Of a stretch of DNA of 64,000 nucleotides, positions 1-7,836 are shown in pieces. The first letter of the stretch is position 1, and each line of letters starts with the position of its first letter. This stretch comes from Sphingopyxis sp. MSC1_008 (lineage in GTDB: Bacteria; Pseudomonadota; Alphaproteobacteria; Sphingomonadales; Sphingomonadaceae), in contig NZ_JALPRD010000017.1 in the NCBI RefSeq assembly GCF_023197165.1, forward strand, positions 1 through 64,000, given 5' to 3'. The notes under the pieces are model-generated. The model ran no database searches. It worked only from the letters and a program-made list of their open reading frames with translations, and was not told the DNA's origin. The position numbers and the translations under genes were made by a program.

Positions 1-21
1 GACTCCTCAGTTGAAGGAGTC
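1..21. terminator. Small hairpin at left edge
   Basis: A perfect 7-bp stem (GACTCCT at 1-7 with AGGAGTC at 15-21) encloses a 7-nt loop. No T-run follows on the plus strand. It may be the end of a terminator for a gene left of the window, or chance. The rest of 22-176 shows no gene I can support. Confidence 0.2.
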
Positions 22-176
22 GAGAGGGTCCGCCTCTGACCGCAGACGTTCAATCAGGCGCGGCGTTCGTCGGGCCGCTTTACATCGCCGCTAACACCAA
101 TCCGCGGAGCGGTTCGTGCATCGGCCACGTGTGGGCAGGTACGCAATCTTTGCGCGTGCTCACATCGATTTAGGTC

Positions 177-244
177 ATTTCGAGAATTGTGGAATTCACC
201 TTGACAGCGTGCTCCGTCTGGATCATTTCCACAAACTTCGAAAT
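177..244 (+). promoter_or_regulatory. arsR1 promoter with long ArsR-type dyad
   Basis: Two 17-nt arms, 177-193 and 228-244, are inverted copies matching at 14 of 17 positions (ATTTCGAGAATTGTGGA and TCCACAAACTTCGAAAT). Between them lies a consensus -35 TTGACA at 201-206. The right arm covers the expected -10 and start-site region and ends 12 nt before the arsR start. ArsR repressors bind such dyads over their own promoters, so this is the likely autoregulatory operator. The -10 hexamer itself is weak. Confidence 0.5.
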
Positions 245-256
245 GAGGAAATGGGT

Positions 257-595
257 ATGGATTCGACATCGGCCATCGACGCTCTTGGTGCACTTGCGCA
301 GGAGCACCGGCTCGCTCTGTTCCGATTGCTGGTGCAGGCAGGCGGAAACGGGATGGCGGCGGGGGCGATCGCCGAGGCGCTCGGCGTGCCCAACAGCTCG
401 CTTTCCTTCCACCTCGCTCAATTGCGCGGTGCGGGACTGATCGAGCAGGAGCGCCAGCATCGCACGATCATCTACCGGGCCAACTATCCCGCGATGAATG
501 CGCTGGTCGCCTACCTCATGGAGAATTGCTGCGCCGCCTCGGGATGCGAGGGCGACGGCTGCGAAATCACGGCAGATGAAAGGGAAACAGCGTGA
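257..595 (+). CDS. arsR: ArsR-family arsenic-responsive repressor
   Basis: A 112-residue winged-helix repressor of the ArsR/SmtB family, expected to release DNA on binding As(III). The HTH lies around residues 30-60 (AIAEALGVPNSSLSFHLAQL), followed by a wing with RTIIYRA. A Cys-rich C-terminal segment (ENCCAASGCEGDGC) could bind As(III), as in Acidithiobacillus-type ArsRs. I chose ATG 257 over ATG 251 because GAGGAA at 245-250 gives it 6-nt spacing. The stop overlaps the arsI GTG, so the two are translationally coupled. A long dyad precedes the gene. Confidence 0.9.
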   Translation: MDSTSAIDALGALAQEHRLALFRLLVQAGGNGMAAGAIAEALGVPNSSLSFHLAQLRGAGLIEQERQHRTIIYRANYPAMNALVAYLMENCCAASGCEGDGCEITADERETA

Positions 596-1044
596 AAAGA
601 CTGCATGTCCATGTCTCGGTCGAGAATCTTTCGACCTCGATCGAATTTTACAGCACGATGTTCGGCGCCGAGCCGACCGTTACGAAGCCTGATTATGCCA
701 AATGGATGCTCGACGATCCGCGCGTGAACTTCGCGATCTCTATGGGCAATCACGAGCGCCCCGGCATCCAGCATCTCGGAGTCCAGGTCGGAAGCCCTGC
801 CGAACTTGGCGAGGTCTATGGCCGCATTCAGGCGGCCGAACGGCCATTGCTCGAAGAAGGGCGCACCACCTGTTGCTACGCCAAGTCGGAAAAGAGCTGG
901 ATTTCGGATCCCGACGGCGTTGTCTGGGAAGCGTTCTACACCGATGGCGAGGCAACGACCTATGGCGACAGCCCGGCGCTCGAAAGTCTCGCGGCGGCGC
1001 CCGCCGCCGCCAAATGCTGCGGACCGGCCACCGCGGTCGCATGA
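592..1044 (+). CDS. arsI: ArsI, C-As lyase (VOC-fold dioxygenase)
   Basis: A 150-residue vicinal-oxygen-chelate protein matching ArsI, the Fe(II)-dependent enzyme that demethylates trivalent methylarsenicals and removes aryl groups from aromatic arsenicals. Visible ligands are H5, H61 and E113, and the As(III)-binding vicinal pair C94-C95 lies in RTTCCYAK. These match the known ArsI pattern. The start is GTG overlapping the arsR stop (GTGA). A second Cys pair (KCCGP) lies at the C-terminus. It sits in the arsR-arsI-arsN unit. CadI is a close relative, but the CC pair and neighbours favour ArsI. Confidence 0.9.
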   Translation: MKRLHVHVSVENLSTSIEFYSTMFGAEPTVTKPDYAKWMLDDPRVNFAISMGNHERPGIQHLGVQVGSPAELGEVYGRIQAAERPLLEEGRTTCCYAKSEKSWISDPDGVVWEAFYTDGEATTYGDSPALESLAAAPAAAKCCGPATAVA

Positions 1045-1118
1045 GCCCTCCCGCGCCTCCTACGCAGAAGCCGAGCGAAAGCCTTGATTGGCGGGATGCG
1101 GCAGGCCAGTCTGGCTGA
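1041..1118 (+). other. 25-codon ORF coupled to arsI, possible gene relic
   Basis: ATG at 1041 overlaps the arsI stop as ATGA and opens a 25-codon frame (MSPPAPPTQKPSESLDWRDA...) ending at 1118, before the acetyltransferase gene. The overlap is typical of a translationally coupled operon gene. The peptide resembles the cytoplasmic start of a membrane protein, so it may be what remains of a deleted third ars gene. No function can be assigned. Confidence 0.25.
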
Positions 1119-1142
1119 ATTCGAGTCTGAGGTGGTGCAGCC

Positions 1143-1628
1143 ATGGATGTGCGTCAAATCGTCATGGGGGACGCACCAGCAATTCAGGCGATCTATGCGC
1201 CCTACGTAACCGACACCACTATCTCGTTCGAGGACGTACCGCCCGACATTGCGGAAGTCGAAAGGCGCATTGCCGCCATTGTGCCGCGCTATCCCTATCT
1301 CGTCGCCGAAGCGGACGGGCGGATTATCGGTTACGCCTACGCCTCGGAGCATAGGACGCGCGCGGCATATCGGACGTCTGTCGATGTCACCGTCTATGTG
1401 GCGCCCGGCGCACAACGCATCGGTGTCGCGCGCCGTCTATACTCTCGGCTGCTGCCTGCCGCGGCAAGCTTGGGTTATCACGCCGCTTTTGCCGGCATCG
1501 CGCTGCCGAACGAAGCGAGCGTTGGGCTGCACGAAGCGATGGGGTTCGAACCGATAGGCATCTACCGCGAGGTCGGAAGAAAATTCGATGCTTGGCATGA
1601 TGTCGGCTGGTGGCAACGACTGTTGTGA
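1143..1628 (+). CDS. arsN: ArsN-like GNAT acetyltransferase
   Basis: A 161-residue GNAT N-acetyltransferase of the phosphinothricin acetyltransferase type. The N-terminal VRQIVMGDAPAIQAIYAPYV, SFEDVPP and C-terminal GMFEPIGIYREVG-like segment (here GFEPIGIYREVGRKFDAWHDVGW) are diagnostic. The acetyl-CoA loop is APGAQRIGVARRL. In ars operons this family (ArsN1) acetylates the amino group of arsinothricin, an arsenic analogue of phosphinothricin. The position after arsI supports this. A GAGGTGG ribosome-binding site precedes ATG 1143. Without arsenic context it could be called a generic bar/pat-like enzyme. Confidence 0.8.
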   Translation: MDVRQIVMGDAPAIQAIYAPYVTDTTISFEDVPPDIAEVERRIAAIVPRYPYLVAEADGRIIGYAYASEHRTRAAYRTSVDVTVYVAPGAQRIGVARRLYSRLLPAAASLGYHAAFAGIALPNEASVGLHEAMGFEPIGIYREVGRKFDAWHDVGWWQRLL

Positions 1629-1686
1629 TCGATGCCGGAGAGCTTAGGCGCCGTTGAAGCAGTTCTGCCCATGTCGCGCCGGATCG

Positions 1687-2493
1687 CTATCCTCTCGGAG
1701 GCGACTTAAGGGGCGCATCGATCCCATCGATCGAGCCCAGAATCGCAGCCACGTTTGAAACCCGCGCGGCTTCTGCAACCGTTTCACCGCGCTCCTTCCG
1801 CTCCGAGTAGCGGTCGACGAGTTGCTCGGCATGGCCACGCGTCAGCATGGTGAATCGCACCAGTTCCTCGGCGACATCGACGATTCGGTCATAATAACTT
1901 GAGGGCAGCATACGGCCCGCCTCGTCGAACTCGGCATAGGCCTTGGCGACGCTCGACTGGTTGGGGATCGTGATCATCCGCATCCAGCGGCCAAGGATGC
2001 GCAGCGTATTTACGCTGTTGAACGATTGCGATCCCGCCGAGACTTGCATCACAGCGAGCGTGCGTCCCTGCGTCGGGCGCAGCCCCTTATAGGCGAGCGG
2101 AAGATGGTCTACCTGCGCCTTCATGATGCCGGTAATCTGGCCGTGGCGCTCGGGGCTGCACCAGACCTGGCCTTCCGACCAGAGCGAATGCTGGCGCAGT
2201 TCTTCGACCGCCGGATGATCGTCGTCGTCGATCAGGTCGGGAAGCGGGAGGTCGGACGGGTCGAAGATGCGCGTTTCGCAGCCGAAGAGCTGGAGAAGGC
2301 GCGCGGTCTCCTCGACCACGAGCCGCGAAAAAGAGCGTTCGCGCAATGATCCATAGAGCAGGAGGATGCGCGGCGCCGGATCGAGCGGGCCAAGGCCGAG
2401 GCCAGGCTGCGACCGGATATATTCGGGGCTCAGCGCCGGAAGATGGTTGGGTTCGGCGAGCGTGCGCAGGCGAGCGAAGGTCGGGGCAGTCAT
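1687..2493 (-). CDS. arsH: ArsH, NADPH-dependent FMN reductase
   Basis: A 268-residue flavoprotein of the ArsH type, which oxidises trivalent organoarsenicals to pentavalent forms. The flavodoxin-like phosphate loop [10 protein letters not shown] (near residue 49) and the C-terminal YSERKERGE stretch are typical of ArsH, and the N-terminal extension and length match it rather than small FMN reductases. It is last in arsR-arsC-acr3-arsH. Its ATG overlaps the acr3 stop by 4 nt (ATGA, 2490-2493), indicating coupled translation. It converges on arsN. Confidence 0.92.
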   Translation of the reverse strand: MTAPTFARLRTLAEPNHLPALSPEYIRSQPGLGLGPLDPAPRILLLYGSLRERSFSRLVVEETARLLQLFGCETRIFDPSDLPLPDLIDDDDHPAVEELRQHSLWSEGQVWCSPERHGQITGIMKAQVDHLPLAYKGLRPTQGRTLAVMQVSAGSQSFNSVNTLRILGRWMRMITIPNQSSVAKAYAEFDEAGRMLPSSYYDRIVDVAEELVRFTMLTRGHAEQLVDRYSERKERGETVAEAARVSNVAAILGSIDGIDAPLKSPPRG

Positions 2494-3560
2494 GTGGGTC
2501 TGTCTTTCGCGGGTGTGGAGGCCGGAAACCAGCGGCGCCCGAACCAGAAGGCGACGCTGACCAACAGGATCAGCACCGGCACCTCGACGAGCGGACCGAT
2601 GACCGCCGCGAACGCGACCGGGGACGCAAGGCCGAAGGCGGCGATCGCAACGGCGATCGCGAGTTCGAAATTATTGCCCGCCGCAGTGAACGCGACCGCC
2701 GTCGTGCGCGGATAATCGGCCTCGATCAGCTTGCCCATCCAGAAGCTGATAACGAACTGGACGACGAAATAGATGGTGAGCGGGATCGCGATCCGCACGA
2801 CGTCGCCCGGAATGGTGACGATCTCGCCGCCTTTGAGACTGAACATGGCAACGATCGTGAAGAGCAGCGCGACGAGCGTGATCGGGGCGATCCTTGGCAG
2901 GAAGTGCGTCTCGTACCAGTCGTTACCCTTTGCACCTGCCAGTATCTTGCGGGTCAGGAAGCCGCCGAGGAACGGGATGCCGAGATAGATCAGCACCGCC
3001 TCGGCGACCGTCCAGAAGCTGACGTCGATGACACTGCCTTCAAGACCGAACAGCGGTGGCAGGACGGTCAGGAAGAACCACGCATAAACGCTGAAAAACA
3101 GGATCTGGAAGATCGAGTTGAACGCAACGAGCGCCGCGACATATTGATTGTCGCCCTTCGCAAGCTGGTTCCAGACTATCACCATCGCGATGCAGCGCGC
3201 GAGGCCGATGAGGATCAGGCCGGTCATATATTCCGGCTTGTCGGACAGGAAGATCACCGCGAGCGCGAACATCAGCACAGGACCGATGATCCAGTTCTGG
3301 ATCAGCGAGATCGCGAGGACCCGCTTGTCCTCGAACACCCGCGGCAACTCCTCATAGCGCACGCGAGCCAGCGGCGGATACATCATGAGGATAAGGCCGA
3401 TCGCGATCGGGATGTTGGTCGAGCCCCAGGAGAGGCTATCGATCGCGGCGGGAAGTCCGGCAAAGGTCGAGCCGAGCAGGATGCCCAGCGCCATGGCGAG
3501 GAATATCCACAGGGTCAGGTAGCGATCGAGGAACGACAGGCGTTCGCGCTTGCTCGCCAT
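2490..3560 (-). CDS. acr3: Acr3-family arsenite efflux permease
   Basis: A 356-residue inner-membrane carrier with about ten hydrophobic segments, matching ACR3/ArsB2 of the bile/arsenite/riboflavin transporter superfamily. The family signature is [20 protein letters not shown] (near residue 140), containing the essential Cys. A second conserved region, [18 protein letters not shown], follows. It exports As(OH)3 from the cytoplasm, completing reduction by ArsC. The start ATG 3560 lies 3 nt past the arsC stop, and its own stop overlaps arsH. It is not the unrelated E. coli-type ArsB. Confidence 0.92.
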   Translation of the reverse strand: MASKRERLSFLDRYLTLWIFLAMALGILLGSTFAGLPAAIDSLSWGSTNIPIAIGLILMMYPPLARVRYEELPRVFEDKRVLAISLIQNWIIGPVLMFALAVIFLSDKPEYMTGLILIGLARCIAMVIVWNQLAKGDNQYVAALVAFNSIFQILFFSVYAWFFLTVLPPLFGLEGSVIDVSFWTVAEAVLIYLGIPFLGGFLTRKILAGAKGNDWYETHFLPRIAPITLVALLFTIVAMFSLKGGEIVTIPGDVVRIAIPLTIYFVVQFVISFWMGKLIEADYPRTTAVAFTAAGNNFELAIAVAIAAFGLASPVAFAAVIGPLVEVPVLILLVSVAFWFGRRWFPASTPAKDRPT

Positions 3561-3563
3561 TGA

Positions 3564-3992
3564 TCAGCGTCCGACGCGATTGCCGGCGTCGTCGACGACC
3601 TGCTCGCCATCTTCCTTGGCGAAGCCGCCGCGCTGGCGCGCCGGGATGAGGTCGAGCACCTCCTCAGAGGGGCGGCAGAGCTTCACGCCGAGCGGAGAGA
3701 CCACGATCGGCCGGTTGATGAGTATCGGATGCAGCATCATGGCATCGATGAGTGCGTCGTCGTCGAGACTTTCGTCGCCGAGACCGAGTTCGGCAAAGGG
3801 CGTCCCTTTCTCGCGGAGGAGTGCGCGGGGCGCTATGCCTGCGCGCGCTATCATTTGTTCGAGGAGGCCGCGCGATGGCGGCGTCTTCAGATATTCGACG
3901 ACGTGCGGTTCGATGCCGGCGTTGCGGATCATGGCCAGCGCGTTGCGCGACGTTCCGCAATCGGGATTATGATAGATGATGATGTCGGTCAC
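3564..3992 (-). CDS. arsC: ArsC arsenate reductase (glutaredoxin-dependent)
   Basis: A 142-residue thioredoxin-fold reductase converting arsenate to arsenite with glutathione and glutaredoxin. The active Cys is C12 in HNPDCGTSRN. The LREKGTPF region (near residue 60) and HPILINRPIVV (near 90) carry the conserved Arg residues of the E. coli R773-type enzyme. The start is GTG 3992 with AGGA about 7 nt upstream; no ATG fits. It follows arsR closely and precedes acr3 by 3 nt, so it belongs to the same operon. Confidence 0.93.
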   Translation of the reverse strand: MTDIIIYHNPDCGTSRNALAMIRNAGIEPHVVEYLKTPPSRGLLEQMIARAGIAPRALLREKGTPFAELGLGDESLDDDALIDAMMLHPILINRPIVVSPLGVKLCRPSEEVLDLIPARQRGGFAKEDGEQVVDDAGNRVGR

Positions 3993-4002
3993 ATGAGGTC
4001 CT

Positions 4003-4332
4003 TCAGCAGCAGGCGAGTTCGGCGAGCAGCGGTTCGCAAAGCTCGGGTCGTCCCTGGCAGCAGTCCTTTGCGAGGAAGAGCATCAGGCCTTTGAGCGTGT
4101 CGATCTCGGCGCGCTGGATGAACTGTCGTCCGCGTTTCTCGGATTTGACCAGATCTGCCTTGGCTAAAACGGCGAGATGGGTCGAAAATGTACTTTGTGT
4201 CAGGCCCGACGCCTCGACGAGCTGGCCGGTCGAAAGCCCTCCGGGTTCATGATGGACCAGCAAGCGAAAGGCTTGCAGCCGGGTCGGATGTGCCAGCGCA
4301 GCGAGTGCGACAAGGGCGGTGTCGGTTTCCAT
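4003..4332 (-). CDS. arsR: ArsR-family arsenic-responsive repressor (second copy)
   Basis: A 109-residue winged-helix repressor heading the arsC-acr3-arsH operon. The HTH is GQLVEASGLTQSTFSTHLAVL (near residues 38-58). Possible As(III)-sensing cysteines are KDCC, LCEP and the terminal ACC. It is only distantly similar to the arsR at 257-595, so the two units are probably separately controlled. The start is within about 6 nt of the promoter -10, so the mRNA may be leaderless. Confidence 0.92.
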   Translation of the reverse strand: METDTALVALAALAHPTRLQAFRLLVHHEPGGLSTGQLVEASGLTQSTFSTHLAVLAKADLVKSEKRGRQFIQRAEIDTLKGLMLFLAKDCCQGRPELCEPLLAELACC

Positions 4333-4334
4333 GC

Positions 4335-4389
4335 ATCGGGATTATCCGATAGGTACGCTTGCGTCAATACCCATCGGAAAAATACGATG
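4335..4389 (-). promoter_or_regulatory. arsR-arsC-acr3-arsH promoter with two operators
   Basis: Read on the minus strand, -35 TTGACG (plus 4362-4367), a 17-nt spacer and -10 TAATCC (plus 4339-4344) form a good sigma70 promoter. Two inverted repeats flank it: ATCGG/CCGAT at 4335-4350 over the -10, and CATCG/CGATG at 4372-4389 upstream of the -35. They are plausible ArsR half-site pairs. The -10 ends 6 nt before the start codon, which predicts transcription starting at or next to the ATG. Confidence 0.55.
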
Positions 4390-4470
4390 TGTTGGGATGG
4401 CTACGTCTGCTTCTCTAGATATCTCGCCAAGAGCCGACCGTCTCCTAACGGCCGAGTCCGGTCAATTTCG

Positions 4471-6687
4471 TTATCCGGCGTTTGACCAGGTGGACAGGAT
4501 CACTTCGCGGTCTGAGCGGTCTTTGCTTTCCAGTCTCAAAATCCAGCTACCTTTCGTGGTCGCGCGATCAACGAAGATCGACCGAAAAATCTGGCCAGCT
4601 TCGGGTGAGTCGCTCAGGTTGGCGCCGCTGACCGCGCCCGTGTGATCGATCAGTGTTGCTGACACAGTATTCGCGGCGACGAAGGTCAATCCCAGGTTTT
4701 GGGCGTCTTCTACCGGGATCGAAACGTTCAACGTCTGGCCGGGAGCGAGCAGTATGAGCTTCGAAAAATCTGGCGCGGCCTTGGCGCTTTCCGTGCCCTC
4801 GACGCCGAGCACCATCAGGCGTGGCGGTGTGCGCGCGGTTTCGCCAGGTGCTGCCGGTTGCGAACGGCCTTCCGCCTGTTTGCCTGGTCCGAGCGCCACC
4901 CGTGGCTTCACGAAGGAAGAGAAGGGCTCGGTACCGGTCATGCTCGTATGCAGGATTGCCTGCGTTTCATTATCCGTGATGGTCCACTTTGCAGAGGGTA
5001 ACGGGACAACGCCGTCGTTGAGACTCAGCATGTAACAGGCAGGGGGAAGGGGATTACCGGCTAGGATCGAGAAGGGGACGCCCTTTCGCTCGAAATTTTC
5101 CGCATTGAACGTCTCGACCACGCCGGGCCGCAGTTCGCGCAGCGCCTCCATCGGCCGCCCCGCTAGTTCGAGCGGTGCACTGATCAGGTCCGCGCAGCGG
5201 CTTCCCATATTGGGTGTGCCAAGCATGACGAGGTGCGACACTTGGGGTTTGCCGTCGGGATAAATTGGCATGGTCGCATGAATGTAGCGGCGGCTGATCA
5301 GCCCGCCCATCGAATGTGCGACAAGATCGACATGCCAAGCATTGCGGTCCTTCTGGGTGTAGCGAACATAATTGGCGAGCTCGATGGCATTTTGCGCAAT
5401 CGTATTGGTGGGGCCGAAATTGCCCATCTCCTCGCCCGTGTTCATTCGGCCGTGCTCCGGCCTTTCGCCGACGGGGAAGGCTTTCCAGTCATAGCTATGA
5501 CTGGTGGTCAAAATATTCTGCCAGCTTTCCCACGCTTTCCAGTTCGACCACAGGCCGTGCACGAGCACGAGCGGCTTTGGCGCCACCTTGAGATTGCGCG
5601 TCATGTCGTCGATCTTCTTGCCCCTGTCCTCGACCTCGGCCTTGATGCGCTGGACAAGGCGCGGCCGGCCGTCGTCGAACCAGGCATAGCCCGAGCTATC
5701 CCACCTGAACTGCACCTCGCGCTGCGCGCCTGCCGGCACGTTGATCGAGACTTCGCCGAGCAGCCCGTCGGGCCTGGCGCCATCCCATTTGTCGCCCTTG
5801 TAGGTGTCGCGAAACTTGACCGTCGCCGCCTTCTCGTCGGGCCCGTCGTTGGCGACGGTCGCAGTGAAGCGAACGATATTGCCGTCGATCGTGCCGGTCT
5901 GTTCGGTAATGGCTTTCCAGGCGTCCCAAGTGGGGAAGCGCATGTCCTCGAACTCCAAGTCGACGAGGCGCAGGTCACCGCCGCAGCGGCGCAGGTTCCA
6001 GCGCAGCGATTCGGTCACTCCGAAGGAAGTGACCGAATGGGCACCCGAGAGGCGATTGGGGTCGGAAGGCTGCGTCCGGTCTTCGCCGCTGCTCGAGAAG
6101 CGCATCGCCTCGACCGTTGTCGGCATGTCGGCAATCTGCTGGTTGGTTGCCTCCTTGCGTTTGCACTGACCGCTGAAGCTAGCCGAATTCGACCCTGACG
6201 CGGTGCCCGCTACTTCGGGCAGCCGGACGCTGACCGTGTAGGTCCCGCCGGTGTCGGTCGTGATGTCGACGCCCGCCTCCAGCCCGCTCGCATTCGCACG
6301 GGTCTGGCTCTTGCTCACGGAAGTGCCCGACATCTGGCGCATCGTGCGCTCATGGGGACAGATCGTCTGGTCGTTCGAGTTTATCGTTTCGGTCGAGACC
6401 GAGCTCAGGTTGATATTCGCCCGGCCGAGACTGTATTCAGCGTCAGGCGCCGGGCGGACCGCGATCTGGGCGGTATAGTCATAGTTCATCGACCAATCCG
6501 TCGTCTGCGTGCCTTTGCCCGAGACGCGGGTCACGGTCTTGGAATTGCTGTTGGCCTGATGCCGCGCATATTCGACCGTTCCCGACCAGCCGCCTTCGCA
6601 TTGCGCGGCTGCGGCTGCTGCGACCGGAGCTGTGCCGGACAACATCAATCCCGCCGCCAGCGACGGCAAAGTGCGCAAGATTGTCAT
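4471..6687 (-). CDS. Exported lipase-like alpha/beta hydrolase
   Basis: A 738-residue protein with a Sec signal (MTILRTLPSLAAGLMLSGTA...AAAAAA). A large N-terminal region to about residue 370 is of no family I recognise and is rich in Ser/Thr. The hydrolase domain has the oxyanion loop LVLVHGLWSNW (near 373-383) and nucleophile elbow AHSMGG with S459, as in lipases and PGAP1-like hydrolases. A C-terminal region past about 640 resembles a pre-peptidase/bacterial C-terminal domain ending in WILRLESKDRSDREV. ATG 6687 is preceded by AGAGGA; upstream starts lack a signal peptide. It is last in a three-gene operon of exported proteins. Substrate unknown. Confidence 0.75.
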   Translation of the reverse strand: MTILRTLPSLAAGLMLSGTAPVAAAAAAQCEGGWSGTVEYARHQANSNSKTVTRVSGKGTQTTDWSMNYDYTAQIAVRPAPDAEYSLGRANINLSSVSTETINSNDQTICPHERTMRQMSGTSVSKSQTRANASGLEAGVDITTDTGGTYTVSVRLPEVAGTASGSNSASFSGQCKRKEATNQQIADMPTTVEAMRFSSSGEDRTQPSDPNRLSGAHSVTSFGVTESLRWNLRRCGGDLRLVDLEFEDMRFPTWDAWKAITEQTGTIDGNIVRFTATVANDGPDEKAATVKFRDTYKGDKWDGARPDGLLGEVSINVPAGAQREVQFRWDSSGYAWFDDGRPRLVQRIKAEVEDRGKKIDDMTRNLKVAPKPLVLVHGLWSNWKAWESWQNILTTSHSYDWKAFPVGERPEHGRMNTGEEMGNFGPTNTIAQNAIELANYVRYTQKDRNAWHVDLVAHSMGGLISRRYIHATMPIYPDGKPQVSHLVMLGTPNMGSRCADLISAPLELAGRPMEALRELRPGVVETFNAENFERKGVPFSILAGNPLPPACYMLSLNDGVVPLPSAKWTITDNETQAILHTSMTGTEPFSSFVKPRVALGPGKQAEGRSQPAAPGETARTPPRLMVLGVEGTESAKAAPDFSKLILLAPGQTLNVSIPVEDAQNLGLTFVAANTVSATLIDHTGAVSGANLSDSPEAGQIFRSIFVDRATTKGSWILRLESKDRSDREVILSTWSNAG

Positions 6688-6736
6688 AGCGAAATCCTCT
6701 GAATGTTGTGGCGCCGTTTGCCGGCGCGTTGGCCGG

Positions 6737-7339
6737 TCAGTAGACCTGGTTCCAGCCCTCGGACCCGGCGAATTGATTGGCATAACCCCAGCAGAGCAGG
6801 CCCGGACGTTCCGCGGAGGCGCTTCCCTTGGTGAGCCGATAGAGGAGCTGGCGGCAGCGGAAGCCGCCGACGGGCTCTTCGCTGACTATGGTCAGCGATC
6901 CCTGGGCTTCGGCTCCCTTCCAGCGATGGACATGGCCGATAGCGAATTCGCCCAGAATGTGCTTCGAGCCATTATAGGGGCGTGGCGTTTCGTCGCGGGG
7001 AAAGACCGGCCAGCCATCATAGGCGTAGCCGCCTTCGCAACTGGTGCAGCGCACCTTGCCAAAGTCGTCATAGGCCTTCTTCGCCGCGGCAAAGCCCTCG
7101 GGCTCCGGCAATTGGCTCGGATAGGCGATCTTGGGCGAGGCGGCCGTTTTGGGTTTCGCCGGCGCGGTCGCGGCTGTTGCTTCCGAAGCCTTGTCCGCAG
7201 GCGCCGTTTCTTCGGCGGCTTGTTTCGGCGCCTCGGCGATGCGATCGGCAATCCGCTTGAGGAAGCCCTGTCCGTGGGTCGGGGTGGGCAATGCCAGAAG
7301 AAGCGCAGCACAGGCGGCCGCAGGGATCAGGGATCGCAT
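6737..7339 (-). CDS. Exported CxxC protein, paralogue of 14859-15518
   Basis: A 200-residue protein with a signal peptide (MRSLIPAAACAALLLALPTP) and a low-complexity Ala/Lys/Glu linker to about residue 70. The conserved C-terminal domain has C98-x-x-C101-EGG, then YN, IGHVHRWKG, LTIVSEE, GFRCRQLLYRL and RPGLLCWGYAN. The same pattern recurs in the protein at 14859-15518, so this is a real family of unknown function. Four Cys and the HxH could form disulfides or a metal site. AAGGAA precedes ATG 7339. It lies 49 nt before the lipase gene. Confidence 0.75.
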   Translation of the reverse strand: MRSLIPAAACAALLLALPTPTHGQGFLKRIADRIAEAPKQAAEETAPADKASEATAATAPAKPKTAASPKIAYPSQLPEPEGFAAAKKAYDDFGKVRCTSCEGGYAYDGWPVFPRDETPRPYNGSKHILGEFAIGHVHRWKGAEAQGSLTIVSEEPVGGFRCRQLLYRLTKGSASAERPGLLCWGYANQFAGSEGWNQVY

Positions 7340-7364
7340 GACAGTTCCTTTTTCTTTGTGTGAG

Positions 7365-7397
7365 AGTGCCGGCGGAGGGGGCTATCCCGCCGGCACT
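7365..7397. other. 11-bp stem-loop between exported-protein genes
   Basis: AGTGCCGGCGG (7365-7375) pairs perfectly with CCGCCGGCACT (7387-7397) around an 11-nt loop, in the gap between the minus-strand genes ending at 7412 and starting at 7339. No U-run follows in the minus direction, so it is more likely an mRNA processing or stability element than a terminator. Confidence 0.35.
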
Positions 7398-7411
7398 CCT
7401 CGCCGATGCGA

Positions 7412-7621
7412 TCAGCCTTCGGGCTTCGCCTCGGCTTTCGCGCGAGCTTCGGGTTTGGCTTCAGCCTTGGCGCGCGCCTCGGGCTTCGCTTCGGCTTTCG
7501 CACGGGCCTCGGGCTTCGCTTCCGCCTTGGCACGGGCTTCCGGCTTGGCTTCTGCCTTCGCCAATGCGGGCATCGGCAGGCCGAGGGCGATCGCAGCGGC
7601 GAGGAAGGGGAGTTTACTCAT
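7412..7621 (-). CDS. Small exported KAEAKPEARA-repeat protein
   Basis: A 69-residue protein: a signal peptide (MSKLPFLAAAIALGLPMPALA) followed by four identical decapeptides AKAEAKPEAR and a fifth, truncated unit. The mature protein is almost only Ala, Lys, Glu, Pro and Arg, highly charged and probably helical or extended. ATG 7621 is chosen for its signal peptide over an in-frame start further upstream. It heads the minus operon with the CxxC protein and lipase. The function is unknown; similar charged repeats occur in periplasmic spacers and in small stress proteins. Confidence 0.6.
   Translation of the reverse strand: MSKLPFLAAAIALGLPMPALAKAEAKPEARAKAEAKPEARAKAEAKPEARAKAEAKPEARAKAEAKPEG
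7415..7561 (-). repeat. 30-bp tandem coding repeat, five units
   Basis: Five 30-bp units (the last 27 bp plus a diverged end) encode the decapeptide AKAEAKPEAR. The peptide is perfectly repeated while third codon positions vary, which suggests selection for the peptide and not only recent slippage. Copy number probably varies between strains. Confidence 0.8.
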
Positions 7622-7836
7622 GATAGGGCTCCATCGTCGGTGAGGGTGGAGCAGAGAGACCGGCCTCTCGCCGGAGGCGTGGGACAGACCGGTCATCCCT
7701 GCTCGCGGCTCGATGCCGCGCCCGTCACGCTATGGGAGTGTGGGTGCCGGCGCCCTGCGCTTGCTTCGAAACCGGATCATCATGCGACCTAGCGGCTGCC
7801 GCGTCGACCAAGGCCGACGCCGGTGCGACGAACGCG

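Noticed and set aside
592..1044. Glyoxalase or bleomycin-resistance protein
   Set aside because: Same fold, but the CC pair at 94-95, ligand pattern and ars neighbours indicate ArsI.
2346..3563. 405-codon plus-strand frame opposite acr3
   Set aside because: Charged low-complexity antisense of a membrane protein gene.
7365..7397. Intrinsic terminator for the minus operon
   Set aside because: The stem is good but no U-run follows on the minus transcript, and the downstream gene starts within 30 nt.
7415..7561. CRISPR-like repeat array
   Set aside because: The repeats are contiguous, in frame, without spacers, and encode an exact decapeptide.
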